DNA of 33,146 nucleotides from positions 1 to 33,146 of the forward strand of contig MEPW01000033.1 in the NCBI GenBank assembly GCA_001769975.1. Reading direction: 5' to 3'. The notes under the pieces were generated by a model, which searched no databases, had not been told where the DNA came from, and saw nothing but the letters and a program-made list of their open reading frames with translations. Every line of letters starts with the position of its first letter. The stretch's first letter is position 1. The stretch is from Bdellovibrionales bacterium RIFOXYA1_FULL_36_14 (GTDB taxonomy: Bacteria > Bdellovibrionota > Bacteriovoracia > Bacteriovoracales > Bacteriovoracaceae). Shown piece by piece: positions 15,386 to 25,859 of this stretch. The position numbers and the translations under genes are program-made.

Positions 15386-17752
15386 TTAAAAACCGCCAAA
15401 GCTATTTTTGTTATAATTGAATATGAAATTAAATGATATTTTACTTTTTTCCAGTCGAGATTTGGTATATGCCACTTGGGTCTTCCAACAGTCATTGCTA
15501 GGAGAATAAATCAACTTATAAACTTGATTATCTTCAAGCTTTTTTTCCATATCATACATAAATTCATAATTAAGCGTAATAATAGACAGGGGCATCAGAC
15601 TCCCACTTAGCAAAACTTTTTTATGAACTGGATCGCTTGAAGGATCATAATTAACGCCGATTGAAGCCTCTCCTAGCAAAAACTTTTGAGTCAAGGTCGT
15701 AACGAGATAATGTTTATGATCTGTATAAAAATAATAATCTGCCAAACTTAAAGTAGTTTTGTAAATAGTGATCCCGGTGTCCACCAATAAACGAGTGAGC
15801 TGCTTGTAAAACTCGGTTTCCTGGGTGTTTAAATTATACCCTTGCGAAACATTAAAATACCCCAAAGTACTGTAGTGGAAATTCTGCCTTAAATATTTTC
15901 CATCCTCGTAGGGATTAAAAAAATCTGGATTTTTTTTTAAAAAAGAATTTTCCCAGCGCAACTCTATGGCGTTACCCTTAGGGATTGAGGTTCGAGAAGC
16001 CACATCCTTTAATTCATGTTCTCTTTCTCTGCGAACATCCCAAGAGTCAAATACTCCTTGCTCGTCTGCAATTTGTTTCTTAAACTTGTCGTTGCCAGAA
16101 ACAGTTGAATCAAAGATCTGATAATGCTTCAAACGATAGATCTGAGAATGCCGATAACTATTATTAACAAAATCAACCCGGTCCTTGGTTAACTGATTAT
16201 TAAAGGGCGGCAGGTGCCCCACTATTTCACTATTAGCATTTTGACTTTTAATTTTTTGTTGTTCTTGTGGCAGAGAAATTGATTCAGTAGGCACACTACC
16301 TTTGTAAGCTAATCCCCAAATTTTTTCCAACTCAAACGAAATTTCATTTTCCATTTGATAGGCACTTTTTGAAAATGTTTTTTCATTTTCATAAGGGAAG
16401 CGATATGCTTGATGATCTAAGCTGTATCTGGTTTTAAATTCCACGGGGCCTAAATCAAAATATTTCCAGTTTATATAAGGTCTAAAATTATATCGATTGG
16501 CATTTCTAATATAGGTATCTTCTTGCCTTTTGTCTTGCCTGAACACGGTAAAATCAGATGAACCACCTGCCACAATACTTTTAAAGAAAAACATATCGGA
16601 TTTTACCAATCGCTGGGGTGTTACATTCATGGTTAACTTGGGAAGGATCTGCACATAAGCCTTATCAAACTCCTGCGGCTCGGGAACCAGCATATTTCTT
16701 CTACGATAAGCTTCTACTTCCAAATCTATAAAATCGAGTCTAAAGTTAAAATTAGACTGCCCCCCCAAATCCAATTCAGTTACTCTGGTATCTGTGTAGT
16801 TTCGATAGTCTCTAATCGCATCCAGCTCTTTGGCATCATTAAAATATAAGTGATGATTAAACCAATGTCCAAAAGTCAGCTGGTGCTCATAATCGGAAAA
16901 ATGTCTAAAAAATTTCTCGCCAGATTGTTTATCATCTTTTTTCTTTAATTGATAAATTTCATCATTGGACGATAGAGATCCTATTTCAAACCATTTTCTG
17001 TCTCCCAAAACATGACGGTATTCAAACTCTCCACCTAGTCCCCTTTTTCCCCACACCGAAGGAGTGAGCGTTAAATCATTTTGATCACTCATTGCAAAAA
17101 ACCATGGTTGTTGATAAGTAAAGCCATCCTCTACATTAAAGCTAAACTGGGGAAAAAGTAGGCCTGTTTCCCGGTCTTTTTTAATCGGTAAGACCAGGTA
17201 CGGAACATACATAGTGACCACCCCTTTTACCCGAAAAAAGGCATGCCAAACTCTTACATATTCGCCCATGGTAACCTGGACTTTTTTGCCATAGACGCTC
17301 CAACTCTCCGGACAATCCTTGCAAGTGGTGTATTCCGCTTCCTCTGCATAAAACTCATTTTTTTTAATACGGGATATTTTTTTTCCAAAAACTATAAAAT
17401 TACTCGTAATGACTTTAGCATTTTTCAAGGAAAGATAGCGAGATTTGATATTGTAATAAAGTTCAGAACCATACATGGTGATCTCAGGAGCAATGAAACG
17501 TACGTTGCCTTTGATTTCGATATCACCAGTCAATAGTGAGATAGTTGCTTTTTCTCCGTAGAGGGAATTTCTCTTATGAGTAATAATAACATTTCCAATT
17601 GCTTCAAAATACTTTTCTTTGACCTTCCGATAATATTTATCTGAAATAATACTAACTTCATCACCGATCGAGATGCTTAGGGATTCTCTGGAATAAGCCA
17701 TGGTACTTAAAAAAGTAGTAAAAACAATGATGCAAAATATAAAAACAGGCAA
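15386..17752 (-). CDS. lptD: LPS-assembly outer-membrane protein LptD
   Basis: With the TTG at 17752 the product has 788 residues, usual for LptD. Residues 1-20 are a signal peptide (MPVFIFCIIVFTTFLSTMA). About 30-140 is the OstA-like periplasmic beta-jellyroll that takes LPS from LptA. The rest is a C-terminal beta-barrel rich in aromatic residues. It contains the family segment YVPYLVLPIKKDRETGLLFPQF (in the first third), a CxxC pair (C144, C147) and a single Cys near the C-terminus, plausible disulfide partners. The frame is open back to a GTG at 17899 inside folC, but the extra residues lack signal-peptide character. The TTG begins 1 nt after the folC stop; no good Shine-Dalgarno is seen, so reinitiation is likely. 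It implies LPS or lipooligosaccharide on the cell surface. Confidence 0.9.
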   Translation of the reverse strand: MPVFIFCIIVFTTFLSTMAYSRESLSISIGDEVSIISDKYYRKVKEKYFEAIGNVIITHKRNSLYGEKATISLLTGDIEIKGNVRFIAPEITMYGSELYYNIKSRYLSLKNAKVITSNFIVFGKKISRIKKNEFYAEEAEYTTCKDCPESWSVYGKKVQVTMGEYVRVWHAFFRVKGVVTMYVPYLVLPIKKDRETGLLFPQFSFNVEDGFTYQQPWFFAMSDQNDLTLTPSVWGKRGLGGEFEYRHVLGDRKWFEIGSLSSNDEIYQLKKKDDKQSGEKFFRHFSDYEHQLTFGHWFNHHLYFNDAKELDAIRDYRNYTDTRVTELDLGGQSNFNFRLDFIDLEVEAYRRRNMLVPEPQEFDKAYVQILPKLTMNVTPQRLVKSDMFFFKSIVAGGSSDFTVFRQDKRQEDTYIRNANRYNFRPYINWKYFDLGPVEFKTRYSLDHQAYRFPYENEKTFSKSAYQMENEISFELEKIWGLAYKGSVPTESISLPQEQQKIKSQNANSEIVGHLPPFNNQLTKDRVDFVNNSYRHSQIYRLKHYQIFDSTVSGNDKFKKQIADEQGVFDSWDVRREREHELKDVASRTSIPKGNAIELRWENSFLKKNPDFFNPYEDGKYLRQNFHYSTLGYFNVSQGYNLNTQETEFYKQLTRLLVDTGITIYKTTLSLADYYFYTDHKHYLVTTLTQKFLLGEASIGVNYDPSSDPVHKKVLLSGSLMPLSIITLNYEFMYDMEKKLEDNQVYKLIYSPSNDCWKTQVAYTKSRLEKSKISFNFIFNYNKNSFGGF

Positions 17753-17753
17753 T

Positions 17754-19058
17754 TCAATTGGTAACTTTTTGAAGCACAGTTCTTTGAACTTCTCCCACAA
17801 AATAATACGAACCAACCACCATAACCGATTTGTTTTTGAAAAATCCTTCCGTAATTTTTTTATCCCACGTGTTTCCAATATATGTGACCTCAACGACACC
17901 TATAAGTTTACCAGAAATATCCCTAAAGGGAACATGATTATTACCTTCTCCTGCCGCTGCTTGAGTGGACCAAGCTTTGGGATGTTTAAAACAACATAAT
18001 AGCAAATTACCCAACAGCGCAGAATTTTGCTTGAGTATTTTAAGCATATTAAAAATATCTTGCTCCTGCCTTTTGGAAAAAGATACTAAGGTATAATCAA
18101 TTGGGGCAAAATCAGATTGCTCCCGTAACACATAAAGCTGTTCAATATATTTTCTGATACCGTCAACATTATGAGCACCATTGAAAATATATTTTCCAAA
18201 AGTTGTAGTAATAGTCTCCATGCGTGCCTTGAAATTCAGATACTCCAAATAGGAAAATTCATCATCTTGCACTAAATCAACTTTGAATGTTCGAAACAGG
18301 CAATTAGCAAGATGCCTTGCCATATTTCGGTTCCTATCACGATATGAGTGATTTTTGGTAAGCTGATTTAAATCATACAAATCTATCCAAGGTATGTCTT
18401 TTTCGACAATATATTTTTTAGTAATCTCCCTAAGATAAGAAAGCTCTAAACTGGTAATCAAAAATCTTTGCGAGCGTGTAATGCCCAACTTTTCCATCAG
18501 TATGTTTTTATACCCCTTACCCAAAATGTTTTCGTGATCTCTGGATATTGAGGTAATGCACATTAAGTTGGCATCCAGCAGATTAGTTGCATCAAGTCTT
18601 CCCCCTAAACCAACTTCTAAAATCACCACTGCAACATTTCGTTGCAACACCTCATATAAAAAAACATAAAACAAAAACTCATAGTATGAGGCTTCTTTTA
18701 AAACCGGTTTAGTGTCATATAAATATTGAAAACTCTCTAATAATTTTGTGATCTCGAGCTCCTCACTATCAAATCGAAAACGTTCGTTGGCAGCTAGAAT
18801 ATGAGGAGAAGTCCACAAAGCCGTGCTCATGCCTCGGTGAGACAAAAGATATTCCAAACTTAAAGCCGTTTCACCTTTGCCATTGGTTCCCGCAATCGTC
18901 ACCACCTGAAATTCTCTTTGATTAAATTCCAACAAAATACTTTCAAATATTTTTTGAGTCCGACTAAAATCACCTTTGAAATTCTCCCTATCAAAATGAG
19001 TAGATAACCAAGTGTCAATTTTTTGAAGATCTTTGATATTTATATTTCTATCTAGCAT
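17754..19058 (-). CDS. folC: Bifunctional folylpolyglutamate/dihydrofolate synthase
   Basis: A 434-residue Mur-ligase-family enzyme. Landmarks are the P-loop GTNGKGET (57-64; the usual Ser after KG is Glu), LEVGLGGRLDATN, the metal/ATP motif SRDHENILG, and FNGAHNVDG, which corresponds to the family DGAHNP motif. It adds glutamate to dihydropteroate and/or folates. Whether it has both activities or only one cannot be told. Two family-typical positions differ (S to E in the P-loop, D to N in the AHN motif), worth noting but not clearly inactivating. It follows the GGDEF gene by 17 nt and abuts lptD. Confidence 0.92.
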   Translation of the reverse strand: MLDRNINIKDLQKIDTWLSTHFDRENFKGDFSRTQKIFESILLEFNQREFQVVTIAGTNGKGETALSLEYLLSHRGMSTALWTSPHILAANERFRFDSEELEITKLLESFQYLYDTKPVLKEASYYEFLFYVFLYEVLQRNVAVVILEVGLGGRLDATNLLDANLMCITSISRDHENILGKGYKNILMEKLGITRSQRFLITSLELSYLREITKKYIVEKDIPWIDLYDLNQLTKNHSYRDRNRNMARHLANCLFRTFKVDLVQDDEFSYLEYLNFKARMETITTTFGKYIFNGAHNVDGIRKYIEQLYVLREQSDFAPIDYTLVSFSKRQEQDIFNMLKILKQNSALLGNLLLCCFKHPKAWSTQAAAGEGNNHVPFRDISGKLIGVVEVTYIGNTWDKKITEGFFKNKSVMVVGSYYFVGEVQRTVLQKVTN

Positions 19059-19075
19059 AAAAAATATTTTAAAAG

Positions 19076-20152
19076 TTATCCATGTTTTTCAAGCAGCGGT
19101 CCATCTTGAAATAAAACGGGATTTTCCATTTCATTATTTCCTCTGACACAATTTCTTCCCGCACTCTTGGCCCGATACATTGCCTCATCCGCGGCACGCA
19201 CCAATCCCTTGGCCGTCACGCTATTACTCCCAGGCCTGGTGATAGAAAAACCCACACTCACCGTCCTTTTAGTTTCATCCTTACCCATTTTGAAATGATA
19301 ATTTTCAACTTCTGATCTTATCCTTTCACAAAATATTTTTATCCCATCCAGATTGGTTCGAGTAACCACTACCAGAAATTCGTCCCCGCCAAAACGAGCA
19401 CCCAAATCAATATTTCGCATGCTGCGTTTTAAAATTTTCCCAACTTCGCTTAAAACATGGCTACCAAATAAGTGGTTATGATCATCATTAACGTCTTTGA
19501 AATGATCCATATCCAACATGATAACACCTACCGAGTGACCGAAACGCTCTCCTCTGGCCAATTCTCCTTCAATCTTTTGATAAACGGATCGCATATTATA
19601 AAGACCGGTCAAGTCATCAATCTCAATTAATTTTTCGGTATCTCTCAATTTTTTTTCTGTATTTTTCAGTAAGGTGGTTTCACTGCCTATAATAACTCCC
19701 TCTTCAAAGTTATTAAATTTTTTCCCAACCACTTTGAAATATCGGTTTTCTCCATCAATGACACTTAGAATTTCCTGGGATAAACAAACCTCGTGAATTT
19801 TAAAAAGTTCTTTAGCAAACTCGTAAAATTTACTATCTTTACTTTGAAATCCAATTTTTTTCCCCTTATATTCAGGACACTCTTGGCTTAAAGTACGATT
19901 GACTCCTTGATATTCGAGCTTATCCGTAACCCAAGAAATCGTACAAGGCGCTAATTCGGCAATAATTTGTAATTTTTCAATTTTATCTCTAAGCAATGTC
20001 TGGTCGTAACTCATTTCCAAAAAACTTTTATCGACCTTCTCTAAAAAACTACTTAGCAATACCCGAGCGTTTTCATCCAGCATGCCTAAAATATTGGTTT
20101 CTTCCAATAATTTTATTAAATCCTTACTCTTAATATTTTTTCCCATAACCAT
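19076..20152 (-). CDS. Diguanylate cyclase (PAS-like + GGDEF)
   Basis: A 358-residue soluble protein. Residues about 65-160 look PAS-like, preceded by a helical segment. The GGDEF domain spans about 175-340, with the active-site motif GGDEF at 255-259. An inhibitory I-site R246-x-x-D249 lies five residues upstream, so product feedback is expected. LDMDHFKDVND marks the metal/GTP site. It should make cyclic di-GMP from GTP. There is no membrane segment or receiver domain, so the signal is probably cytoplasmic. It sits in the minus-strand run 75 nt after uvrB. A second ATG 6 nt downstream (20146) is an equally possible start. Confidence 0.9.
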   Translation of the reverse strand: MVMGKNIKSKDLIKLLEETNILGMLDENARVLLSSFLEKVDKSFLEMSYDQTLLRDKIEKLQIIAELAPCTISWVTDKLEYQGVNRTLSQECPEYKGKKIGFQSKDSKFYEFAKELFKIHEVCLSQEILSVIDGENRYFKVVGKKFNNFEEGVIIGSETTLLKNTEKKLRDTEKLIEIDDLTGLYNMRSVYQKIEGELARGERFGHSVGVIMLDMDHFKDVNDDHNHLFGSHVLSEVGKILKRSMRNIDLGARFGGDEFLVVVTRTNLDGIKIFCERIRSEVENYHFKMGKDETKRTVSVGFSITRPGSNSVTAKGLVRAADEAMYRAKSAGRNCVRGNNEMENPVLFQDGPLLEKHG

Positions 20153-20227
20153 TTTACTTTGTTCTTTGATTTAGTTAATTATAAAAAAGAAAATGATAAT
20201 TAGAAAGAAAAAACACCCAAAACCAGC

Positions 20228-22240
20228 TTAAAGAAGAAATCTTACCTCGGTTAATTCCCTGATTTGATCTCTAAGGGAGGCTGCGTCCTCGAATCTTAGT
20301 TCTCTAGCAGCTTCCTTCATCATTTCCTTGAGCTTAACAATTTGCCCATCAATATCTTTGAAATTTTTTATCTGATAAGACTTAGTCTTATCAATTTTTT
20401 TATTTTTAGTTGATTTTTCCCCTCTTATCGTATCCAGTAGCCCACCGGAAATACCTTTTATAATACTTTTAGGAGTAATGTTATTTTTCTCGTTATAAAG
20501 GTTTTGGACTTTCCTTCTGCGAAGTGTTTCATTAATCGCAAGTTCCATACTTTTGGTTTTAGTGTAAGCATAGAGAATGCATTTTCCATCAACATTCCTA
20601 GCGGCCCTACCAATCGTTTGTATAAGAGCACGGTGAGATCGCAAAAACCCTTCCTTATCTGCATCCAAGATGGCCACCAAACTAACTTCTGGAATATCAA
20701 GCCCTTCACGAAGCAAGTTTATCCCAATTAAAATATCATATTTATTCATCCGCAGATCTGTGATGATTTCAATTCTCTCTATAGTATCTATATCCGAATG
20801 AAGATACTTTACTTTCATGCCCACACTTGCATAAAAGCTAGTTAATTCTTCGGCTAATTTTTTGGTTAAGGTGGTGACCAAAATTTTATTACCTGATTTA
20901 ATTATTTTTTTAGCTTCCAGTAGCAAATCATCTACTTGAGTTGTGGCATCTCTAATTTCTACCACGGGATCAAGCAGCCCTGTAGGCCTTATTATTTGTT
21001 CCACGTATTCGCCACCGGATTTGGCCAATTCAAATTCCCCAGGAGTAGCCGAAACGTATAATACATGATCAAGTCTTTGTTCAAATTCCAAAAAATTAAG
21101 GGGGCGATTATCCAAGGCACTTTTTAGTCTAAATCCATGGTTAACGAGCGTTTCTTTACGAGAGCGATCTCCCATGTACATACCCCTGACCTGAGGTAAA
21201 GTCATGTGTGATTCATCGACAATTAAAAGGTAGTCCTTGCCAAAAAAATCCATCAAGGTCGGTGGAGGTTCACCTTCTTTATAGCCAGTTAGGTGCCTAG
21301 AATAGTTTTCGATACCAGAGCAAACCCCGATTTCCTCGAGCATTTCCAAATCATACAGAGTTCTTTGTTCCAATCTTTGTCTTTCCAAAAGTTTGTTTTC
21401 TTTTTCCAACTCTTTTAATCTGATTTGAAGTTCCAATCTAATATTAATAATTGCATCTTTTAATCTTTTTTCGCCAACTACATAGTGACTTTTGGGATAA
21501 ATAGTAATCTTAGTTAAATTTTGAGTCACCAATCCCCGCAGAGGATCAACTATGGATATTTTTTCAATTTCATCACCAAAAAATTCAAGACGAACCACCC
21601 GACTATCTTCATAAGGCGGGAAAACTTCTACCACCTCACCACGGACTCGAAAAGTTCCCCTTCTAAAATCATAATCGTTTCTTTCGTACTGTATGCTAAC
21701 TAGATTTTTTAAAAATTCATCTCGATCAATTTTATTACCTACAAAGAGTGTCGTCTTTTGAGCATTATATTCTTCGGGAGAACCAATTCCATAGATACAA
21801 CTGACACTTGATACAACAATAACGTCCTCTCTCTCGAGCAAACTTCTGGTAGCACTATGCCTTAATTTATCTATTTCATCATTAATAGAGGAATCTTTTT
21901 CAATATAGGTATCCGTACCAGGAACATAAGCCTCCGGCTGATAATAATCGTAATAAGATACAAAATATTCTACAGCATGATCCGGAAAGTAACTTTTAAA
22001 TTCACCGTAAAGCTGAGCAGCGAGAGTTTTGTTGTGGGCCAGGATTAAAGTCTTCTTTCCCATTTGAGCAATCAAGTTTGCCATCGTAAATGTCTTACCT
22101 GACCCCGTCACTCCTAGCAGGGTTTGAAACTTTTTATTTTCATAAAATCCGTTATAAAGCGATTTGATCGCCTCAGGCTGATCCCCACAAGGTGAATAAT
22201 GGGATTTTAGTTTAAACAGACTTGGATTAAATTTACTCAT
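20228..22240 (-). CDS. uvrB: Excinuclease ABC subunit B
   Basis: A full-length 670-residue UvrB. It has Walker A GVTGSGKT (43-50), the damage-probing beta-hairpin [10 protein letters not shown] (starting at 96), the DEAD-like box DESH, helicase motif [11 protein letters not shown], and a C-terminal UVR domain (roughly 632-667) that contacts UvrC. It takes part in nucleotide excision repair with UvrA and UvrC, neither of which is in the window. It starts immediately after the cysS stop. Confidence 0.98.
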   Translation of the reverse strand: MSKFNPSLFKLKSHYSPCGDQPEAIKSLYNGFYENKKFQTLLGVTGSGKTFTMANLIAQMGKKTLILAHNKTLAAQLYGEFKSYFPDHAVEYFVSYYDYYQPEAYVPGTDTYIEKDSSINDEIDKLRHSATRSLLEREDVIVVSSVSCIYGIGSPEEYNAQKTTLFVGNKIDRDEFLKNLVSIQYERNDYDFRRGTFRVRGEVVEVFPPYEDSRVVRLEFFGDEIEKISIVDPLRGLVTQNLTKITIYPKSHYVVGEKRLKDAIINIRLELQIRLKELEKENKLLERQRLEQRTLYDLEMLEEIGVCSGIENYSRHLTGYKEGEPPPTLMDFFGKDYLLIVDESHMTLPQVRGMYMGDRSRKETLVNHGFRLKSALDNRPLNFLEFEQRLDHVLYVSATPGEFELAKSGGEYVEQIIRPTGLLDPVVEIRDATTQVDDLLLEAKKIIKSGNKILVTTLTKKLAEELTSFYASVGMKVKYLHSDIDTIERIEIITDLRMNKYDILIGINLLREGLDIPEVSLVAILDADKEGFLRSHRALIQTIGRAARNVDGKCILYAYTKTKSMELAINETLRRRKVQNLYNEKNNITPKSIIKGISGGLLDTIRGEKSTKNKKIDKTKSYQIKNFKDIDGQIVKLKEMMKEAARELRFEDAASLRDQIRELTEVRFLL

Positions 22241-23725
22241 CTATTTATAAGACCAGGTCACCGTACCATCTGGCGAATCTTTAAGAATGATCCCCGAAGC
22301 ATCCAATTCCTTTCGTATCTCATCTGCTCTGGACCAATTTTTTGCAATCCGTGCTTCTTTTCTCTCGATGATCAGTTGTTCGATCGTTTCACTCGATAAT
22401 TTTTGTTCCTGTTTGGAAATATTTTTCTTTGCGCGCTCCACCGTTTTTAAAACTTCTTCAGGGTTATCATAAATCATTCCCACCGCATTCTTGGTAAGCA
22501 AAGTCATCTCCTCAATTGCTTTAATCAAGTCGGGGGTTAGTTTTTTCTTATGACTAAAATCTAGCTGTTCATCCAGATAATCCCGATTAATCATTCTTAT
22601 CATGGAAAAGTAGTGCGCAATGGCCCCTGGTACGTTGAAATCATTACTCAAGTCTTTTTTCATTTTATTAACAAGGTCTGCAATTTTTCCAGTAAGTTCA
22701 TCACTTCCTGAAGAATCAACATTTTTAGATTTAGCAATCTTAAAATGGATAACAAATTTATGAATCCGCTCCACATCTGAAATGGCCCTTTCAATCGCCT
22801 GCTCTGACCATACCATTACGGTTCGGTAATGTGCCGATAGCAGCAGCTGACGAAGCACAACACCTCCAAATTTGTCAGTAAATTGCCTTATCGTAACCAC
22901 GTTACCAAGAGATTTACTCATTTTAGTGTCGCCAAAATTCAAAAACTCATGATGGCACCAATAATTACAATAAGTCTTACCATTTCCTGCTTCCGATTGA
23001 GCAATTTCATTTTCGTGATGAGGGAACATCAAATCCACACCACCATGATGGATATCAAATGTTTCTCCAAGATATTTTTTACTCATAGCGGAGCATTCAA
23101 TATGCCAACCAGGACGCCCTTTCCCCCAAGGTGACTGCCAGAAAATTTCTCCCTCTTTAGCCGGTTTCCATAGGACAAAATCGGATGGATGTTTTTTCTT
23201 ATCATCCACTTCAACTCTGTTTCCATGTTCCAATTGTTCCAACTTCTTTTTAGAAAGTTTCCCATAACTTCGAAAGGCCGGTACATGAAAAAAAACTTCA
23301 CCTTCTACCACGTATCCAAAGCCATTTTTAATGATATCTTCAATCAGGTTAATTATTTCCGGGATTGTTTCAGAGACTATCGGAGTATGAGTCGCGGGAA
23401 GCATCCCAAGCTCATTCATATCTATATTACATTCATTGATAAATCTTTTAGCATAAGCAAGCGCATCTTCATTTTTTTCTTTAGCTTTGTTAATTATCTT
23501 ATCATCCACGTCAGTAAAATTTCTAACGAAGGTTACATGGTATCCCAGCGTCTTGAAAATTCTATGAATCAGATCACCGACAATCAAAGCTCTAGCATTA
23601 CCTACATGAATAAAATCATAAACTGTAGGTCCACAAGAATAAAATTTAACCTCTCCAGCGATTACTGGAACAAAAGGTAATTTTGAACGAGTTAAATTAT
23701 TAAAGATTTGAACTTTTTCGGCCAT
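22241..23725 (-). CDS. cysS: Cysteinyl-tRNA synthetase
   Basis: A 494-residue class I synthetase. Zinc ligands correspond to C31, C211, H236 and E240. The HIGH motif appears as HVGN (40-43) and KMSKS is at 268-272. The C-terminal anticodon-binding domain is present. Length is usual. It lies 3 nt after gltX and abuts uvrB, so the three are probably co-transcribed. Confidence 0.98.
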   Translation of the reverse strand: MAEKVQIFNNLTRSKLPFVPVIAGEVKFYSCGPTVYDFIHVGNARALIVGDLIHRIFKTLGYHVTFVRNFTDVDDKIINKAKEKNEDALAYAKRFINECNIDMNELGMLPATHTPIVSETIPEIINLIEDIIKNGFGYVVEGEVFFHVPAFRSYGKLSKKKLEQLEHGNRVEVDDKKKHPSDFVLWKPAKEGEIFWQSPWGKGRPGWHIECSAMSKKYLGETFDIHHGGVDLMFPHHENEIAQSEAGNGKTYCNYWCHHEFLNFGDTKMSKSLGNVVTIRQFTDKFGGVVLRQLLLSAHYRTVMVWSEQAIERAISDVERIHKFVIHFKIAKSKNVDSSGSDELTGKIADLVNKMKKDLSNDFNVPGAIAHYFSMIRMINRDYLDEQLDFSHKKKLTPDLIKAIEEMTLLTKNAVGMIYDNPEEVLKTVERAKKNISKQEQKLSSETIEQLIIERKEARIAKNWSRADEIRKELDASGIILKDSPDGTVTWSYK

Positions 23726-23728
23726 AAC

Positions 23729-25162
23729 TTATCCTACTCTTTCTCTTAAAACATTAATCGGTGTCAGCGAAACCAGCTCTTTGACATCTGCGCCATGAGC
23801 ACTTCCGGTCAAGACACCTCGTATCCCCATAAAAAGGGGCTTACCTTTAATTTTTAAGTTTTGTTTTAAATCATCCATCCACTTTGAAACTTCATCGATG
23901 GTTACAAATTCTTTGCCTTTGGCAATCATCAAGCTTAACTCTTTTCTCATATAATCTTTAATTTTAGGTGTACTTTCCCAAGAATTTATTTCATCCATTT
24001 CAGGAGTTTGATCAACGGCCGGATCAAAGATTCTATCCAGCATAGGAATCATCTCCCCTATTAATTCAACTTTTTCCTTAAAAATTCTAACCACTAACGT
24101 CTTATTGGCATAATCATATTCAAAGAACTTGTGATTTTTAGGTAGCACATTAGATAATTCACGCACCAAACGTTCTTCACTAAAATTCCTCAAGTGCTGG
24201 CCATTAGTCCACTTGAATTTTTCATTATCAAACATCGCCGGAGATTTTACAAATCGATCCAGACTAAAAACACGCACAGCTTCGTTTAAATCAAAGATAG
24301 TTTTTTCTTCAGGGTGACTCCAGCCCAGCAAACACATATAATTAAGGACGGCTTCGGGCAAATAAGACTGTTCCTGATAAGAAGCAAGTGATGTGGCCCC
24401 ATGACGCTTGGAGAGTTTTTGTCTATCACTACCAATGATTAGTGATACGTGAGCAAAAATGGGCGGAGTCACTCCCAAAGCTTCATAAATCATTAGTTGT
24501 CTGAGAGTGTTGCCAACATGATCCTCTCCCCTAATAACATGACTTATTTTCATCATCCAATCATCCACGACACATGCATAATTATAAACTGGAAGACCAG
24601 ATGATCGTAGAAGCACAAAATCTCCCACCATATTTTCGGGAAAAGTTACTTCACCTTTTACTTTATCCACAAAAGTATAGGATTTAGGAGGAACTAGAAA
24701 TCGCACTGCCGCTGACTCTCCCTTGGCGATTCTTTTAAGTGCATCCTCTTTAGAGATATGTCTACAAGTTCCATCGTAATGAGGATCAACCTTTTGGGCT
24801 GCCGCAATCTCTTTTTTCCTGGTGATCTCTTCATCTGTACAAAAACAATAGTAGGCTTTCTTTTGATCAATTAAATCATTGGTTACTTTTTTGTAAATCT
24901 CAAGTCTCTCTGACTGTCGATACGGCCCATAGTTTCCAGGTTTATCAGGACCTTCATCATGCTCGATGCCAAGCCATTTCAGTCCATTAATTTGCAGATC
25001 TTCATACTCACGCTTACTTCTTTCTGCGTCAGTATCTTCGATTCGTAAGACAAATGTTCCACCCACTGATTTAGCGTACAGGTAATTATAAAGTGCCGTA
25101 CGAACTCCCCCAATATGAAAATTACCAGTCGGACTAGGAGCATAACGAACTCTTACTGACAT
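23729..25162 (-). CDS. gltX: Glutamyl-tRNA synthetase
   Basis: The ATG at 25162 (MSVRVRYAPSPTG) is chosen over an upstream in-frame start at 25264, because AAGGA lies just before it and the family starts there. The 477-residue product has HIGH as HIGG (16-19), KMSKS as KLSKR (249-253), and a zinc-site pattern C106-x-C108...C133-x-H135 as in E. coli GltX. It charges tRNA-Glu; whether it also mischarges tRNA-Gln depends on genes outside the window. It is the second gene after the carD promoter. Confidence 0.97.
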   Translation of the reverse strand: MSVRVRYAPSPTGNFHIGGVRTALYNYLYAKSVGGTFVLRIEDTDAERSKREYEDLQINGLKWLGIEHDEGPDKPGNYGPYRQSERLEIYKKVTNDLIDQKKAYYCFCTDEEITRKKEIAAAQKVDPHYDGTCRHISKEDALKRIAKGESAAVRFLVPPKSYTFVDKVKGEVTFPENMVGDFVLLRSSGLPVYNYACVVDDWMMKISHVIRGEDHVGNTLRQLMIYEALGVTPPIFAHVSLIIGSDRQKLSKRHGATSLASYQEQSYLPEAVLNYMCLLGWSHPEEKTIFDLNEAVRVFSLDRFVKSPAMFDNEKFKWTNGQHLRNFSEERLVRELSNVLPKNHKFFEYDYANKTLVVRIFKEKVELIGEMIPMLDRIFDPAVDQTPEMDEINSWESTPKIKDYMRKELSLMIAKGKEFVTIDEVSKWMDDLKQNLKIKGKPLFMGIRGVLTGSAHGADVKELVSLTPINVLRERVG

Positions 25163-25280
25163 AAGTTGATCCTTTTTAATTTTGATGTCTTTCAAGTAAG
25201 GGAAGTTTAGCTCATGGACAATTAATTGAAAAGGTTTTGTAAAAAAACCTTTATATATGATCAACTCAACTTAGGCAGGA

Positions 25281-25754
25281 TTATTGAAAACAAGAATCGA
25301 TCATTTCCTTGATATCTTTTTTTTCAGCTTGTTTGGAAAGCGAAATTTCTTGGGCCAGGAGATCTTTACAAGTTTCAAGCATTTTCTTTTCACCAAAAGA
25401 CAAATTCTTCTTGGTCTTCAAAAGAAAAAGTGATCTTAAAACATCTGCAATTTCAAGTAATGAACCGGTCTTAATCTTAAGCATATATTCACGATATCTT
25501 CTATTCCAAGTGGTATTATCAATTTTAACGTCATGATTTTTTAATAAAGTATAAACTTCTGAAACTTCATCTGTATTTACCAATGGACGTATGCCATTAT
25601 CTGAATCGGTAGGGACCATTATCGTCATTCCATTTGAAATCAATTTCAAAACGTAGAAAGCTTTTTTTCCTAACTCTACTTCTCTTTCCTCAATATTGCA
25701 TACTTGAGCAACACCATGGCCCGGGCAAACAGCATAATCTCCAATATTAAACAT
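25281..25754 (-). CDS. CarD/CdnL-family RNA polymerase-binding regulator
   Basis: A 157-residue protein. The N-terminal Tudor-like RNA-polymerase interaction domain begins FNIGDYAVCPGHGVAQV. The C-terminal helical DNA-binding domain includes WNRRYREYMLKIKTGSLLEIADVLRSL, typical of CarD/CdnL. These proteins bind the beta subunit and stabilise open complexes, often at rRNA and growth genes. AGGAG lies 6 nt upstream of the ATG. Promoter at 25787-25815. The gene is followed by gltX after about 118 nt; symbol carD or cdnL is not assigned because naming depends on subfamily. Confidence 0.93.
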   Translation of the reverse strand: MFNIGDYAVCPGHGVAQVCNIEEREVELGKKAFYVLKLISNGMTIMVPTDSDNGIRPLVNTDEVSEVYTLLKNHDVKIDNTTWNRRYREYMLKIKTGSLLEIADVLRSLFLLKTKKNLSFGEKKMLETCKDLLAQEISLSKQAEKKDIKEMIDSCFQ

Positions 25755-25786
25755 GCAATGCTCCTAAATAATGAATAAACAATGCC

Positions 25787-25815
25787 TTTATACCGCTAAG
25801 CGAAATTAAAAGCAA
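25787..25815 (-). promoter_or_regulatory. carD promoter (sigma-70 type)
   Basis: On the minus strand, TTGCTT (25815-25810) and TATAAA (25792-25787) are spaced by exactly 17 bp. Transcription would start near 25780, giving a 5' UTR of about 26 nt with AGGAG well placed. Confidence 0.6.
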
Positions 25816-25859
25816 TCAATCTGTAAAATATACAACAAATCAAATACAATTGGTTTACG

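Noticed and set aside
17753-17899. GTG start of lptD inside folC
   Set aside because: The extra 49 residues would place a signal peptide deep inside the protein; TTG 17752 gives a normal signal peptide and family length.
25163-25264. N-terminal extension of gltX
   Set aside because: GltX proteins start at the MSVRVRYAPSPTG position, and AAGGA precedes that ATG.
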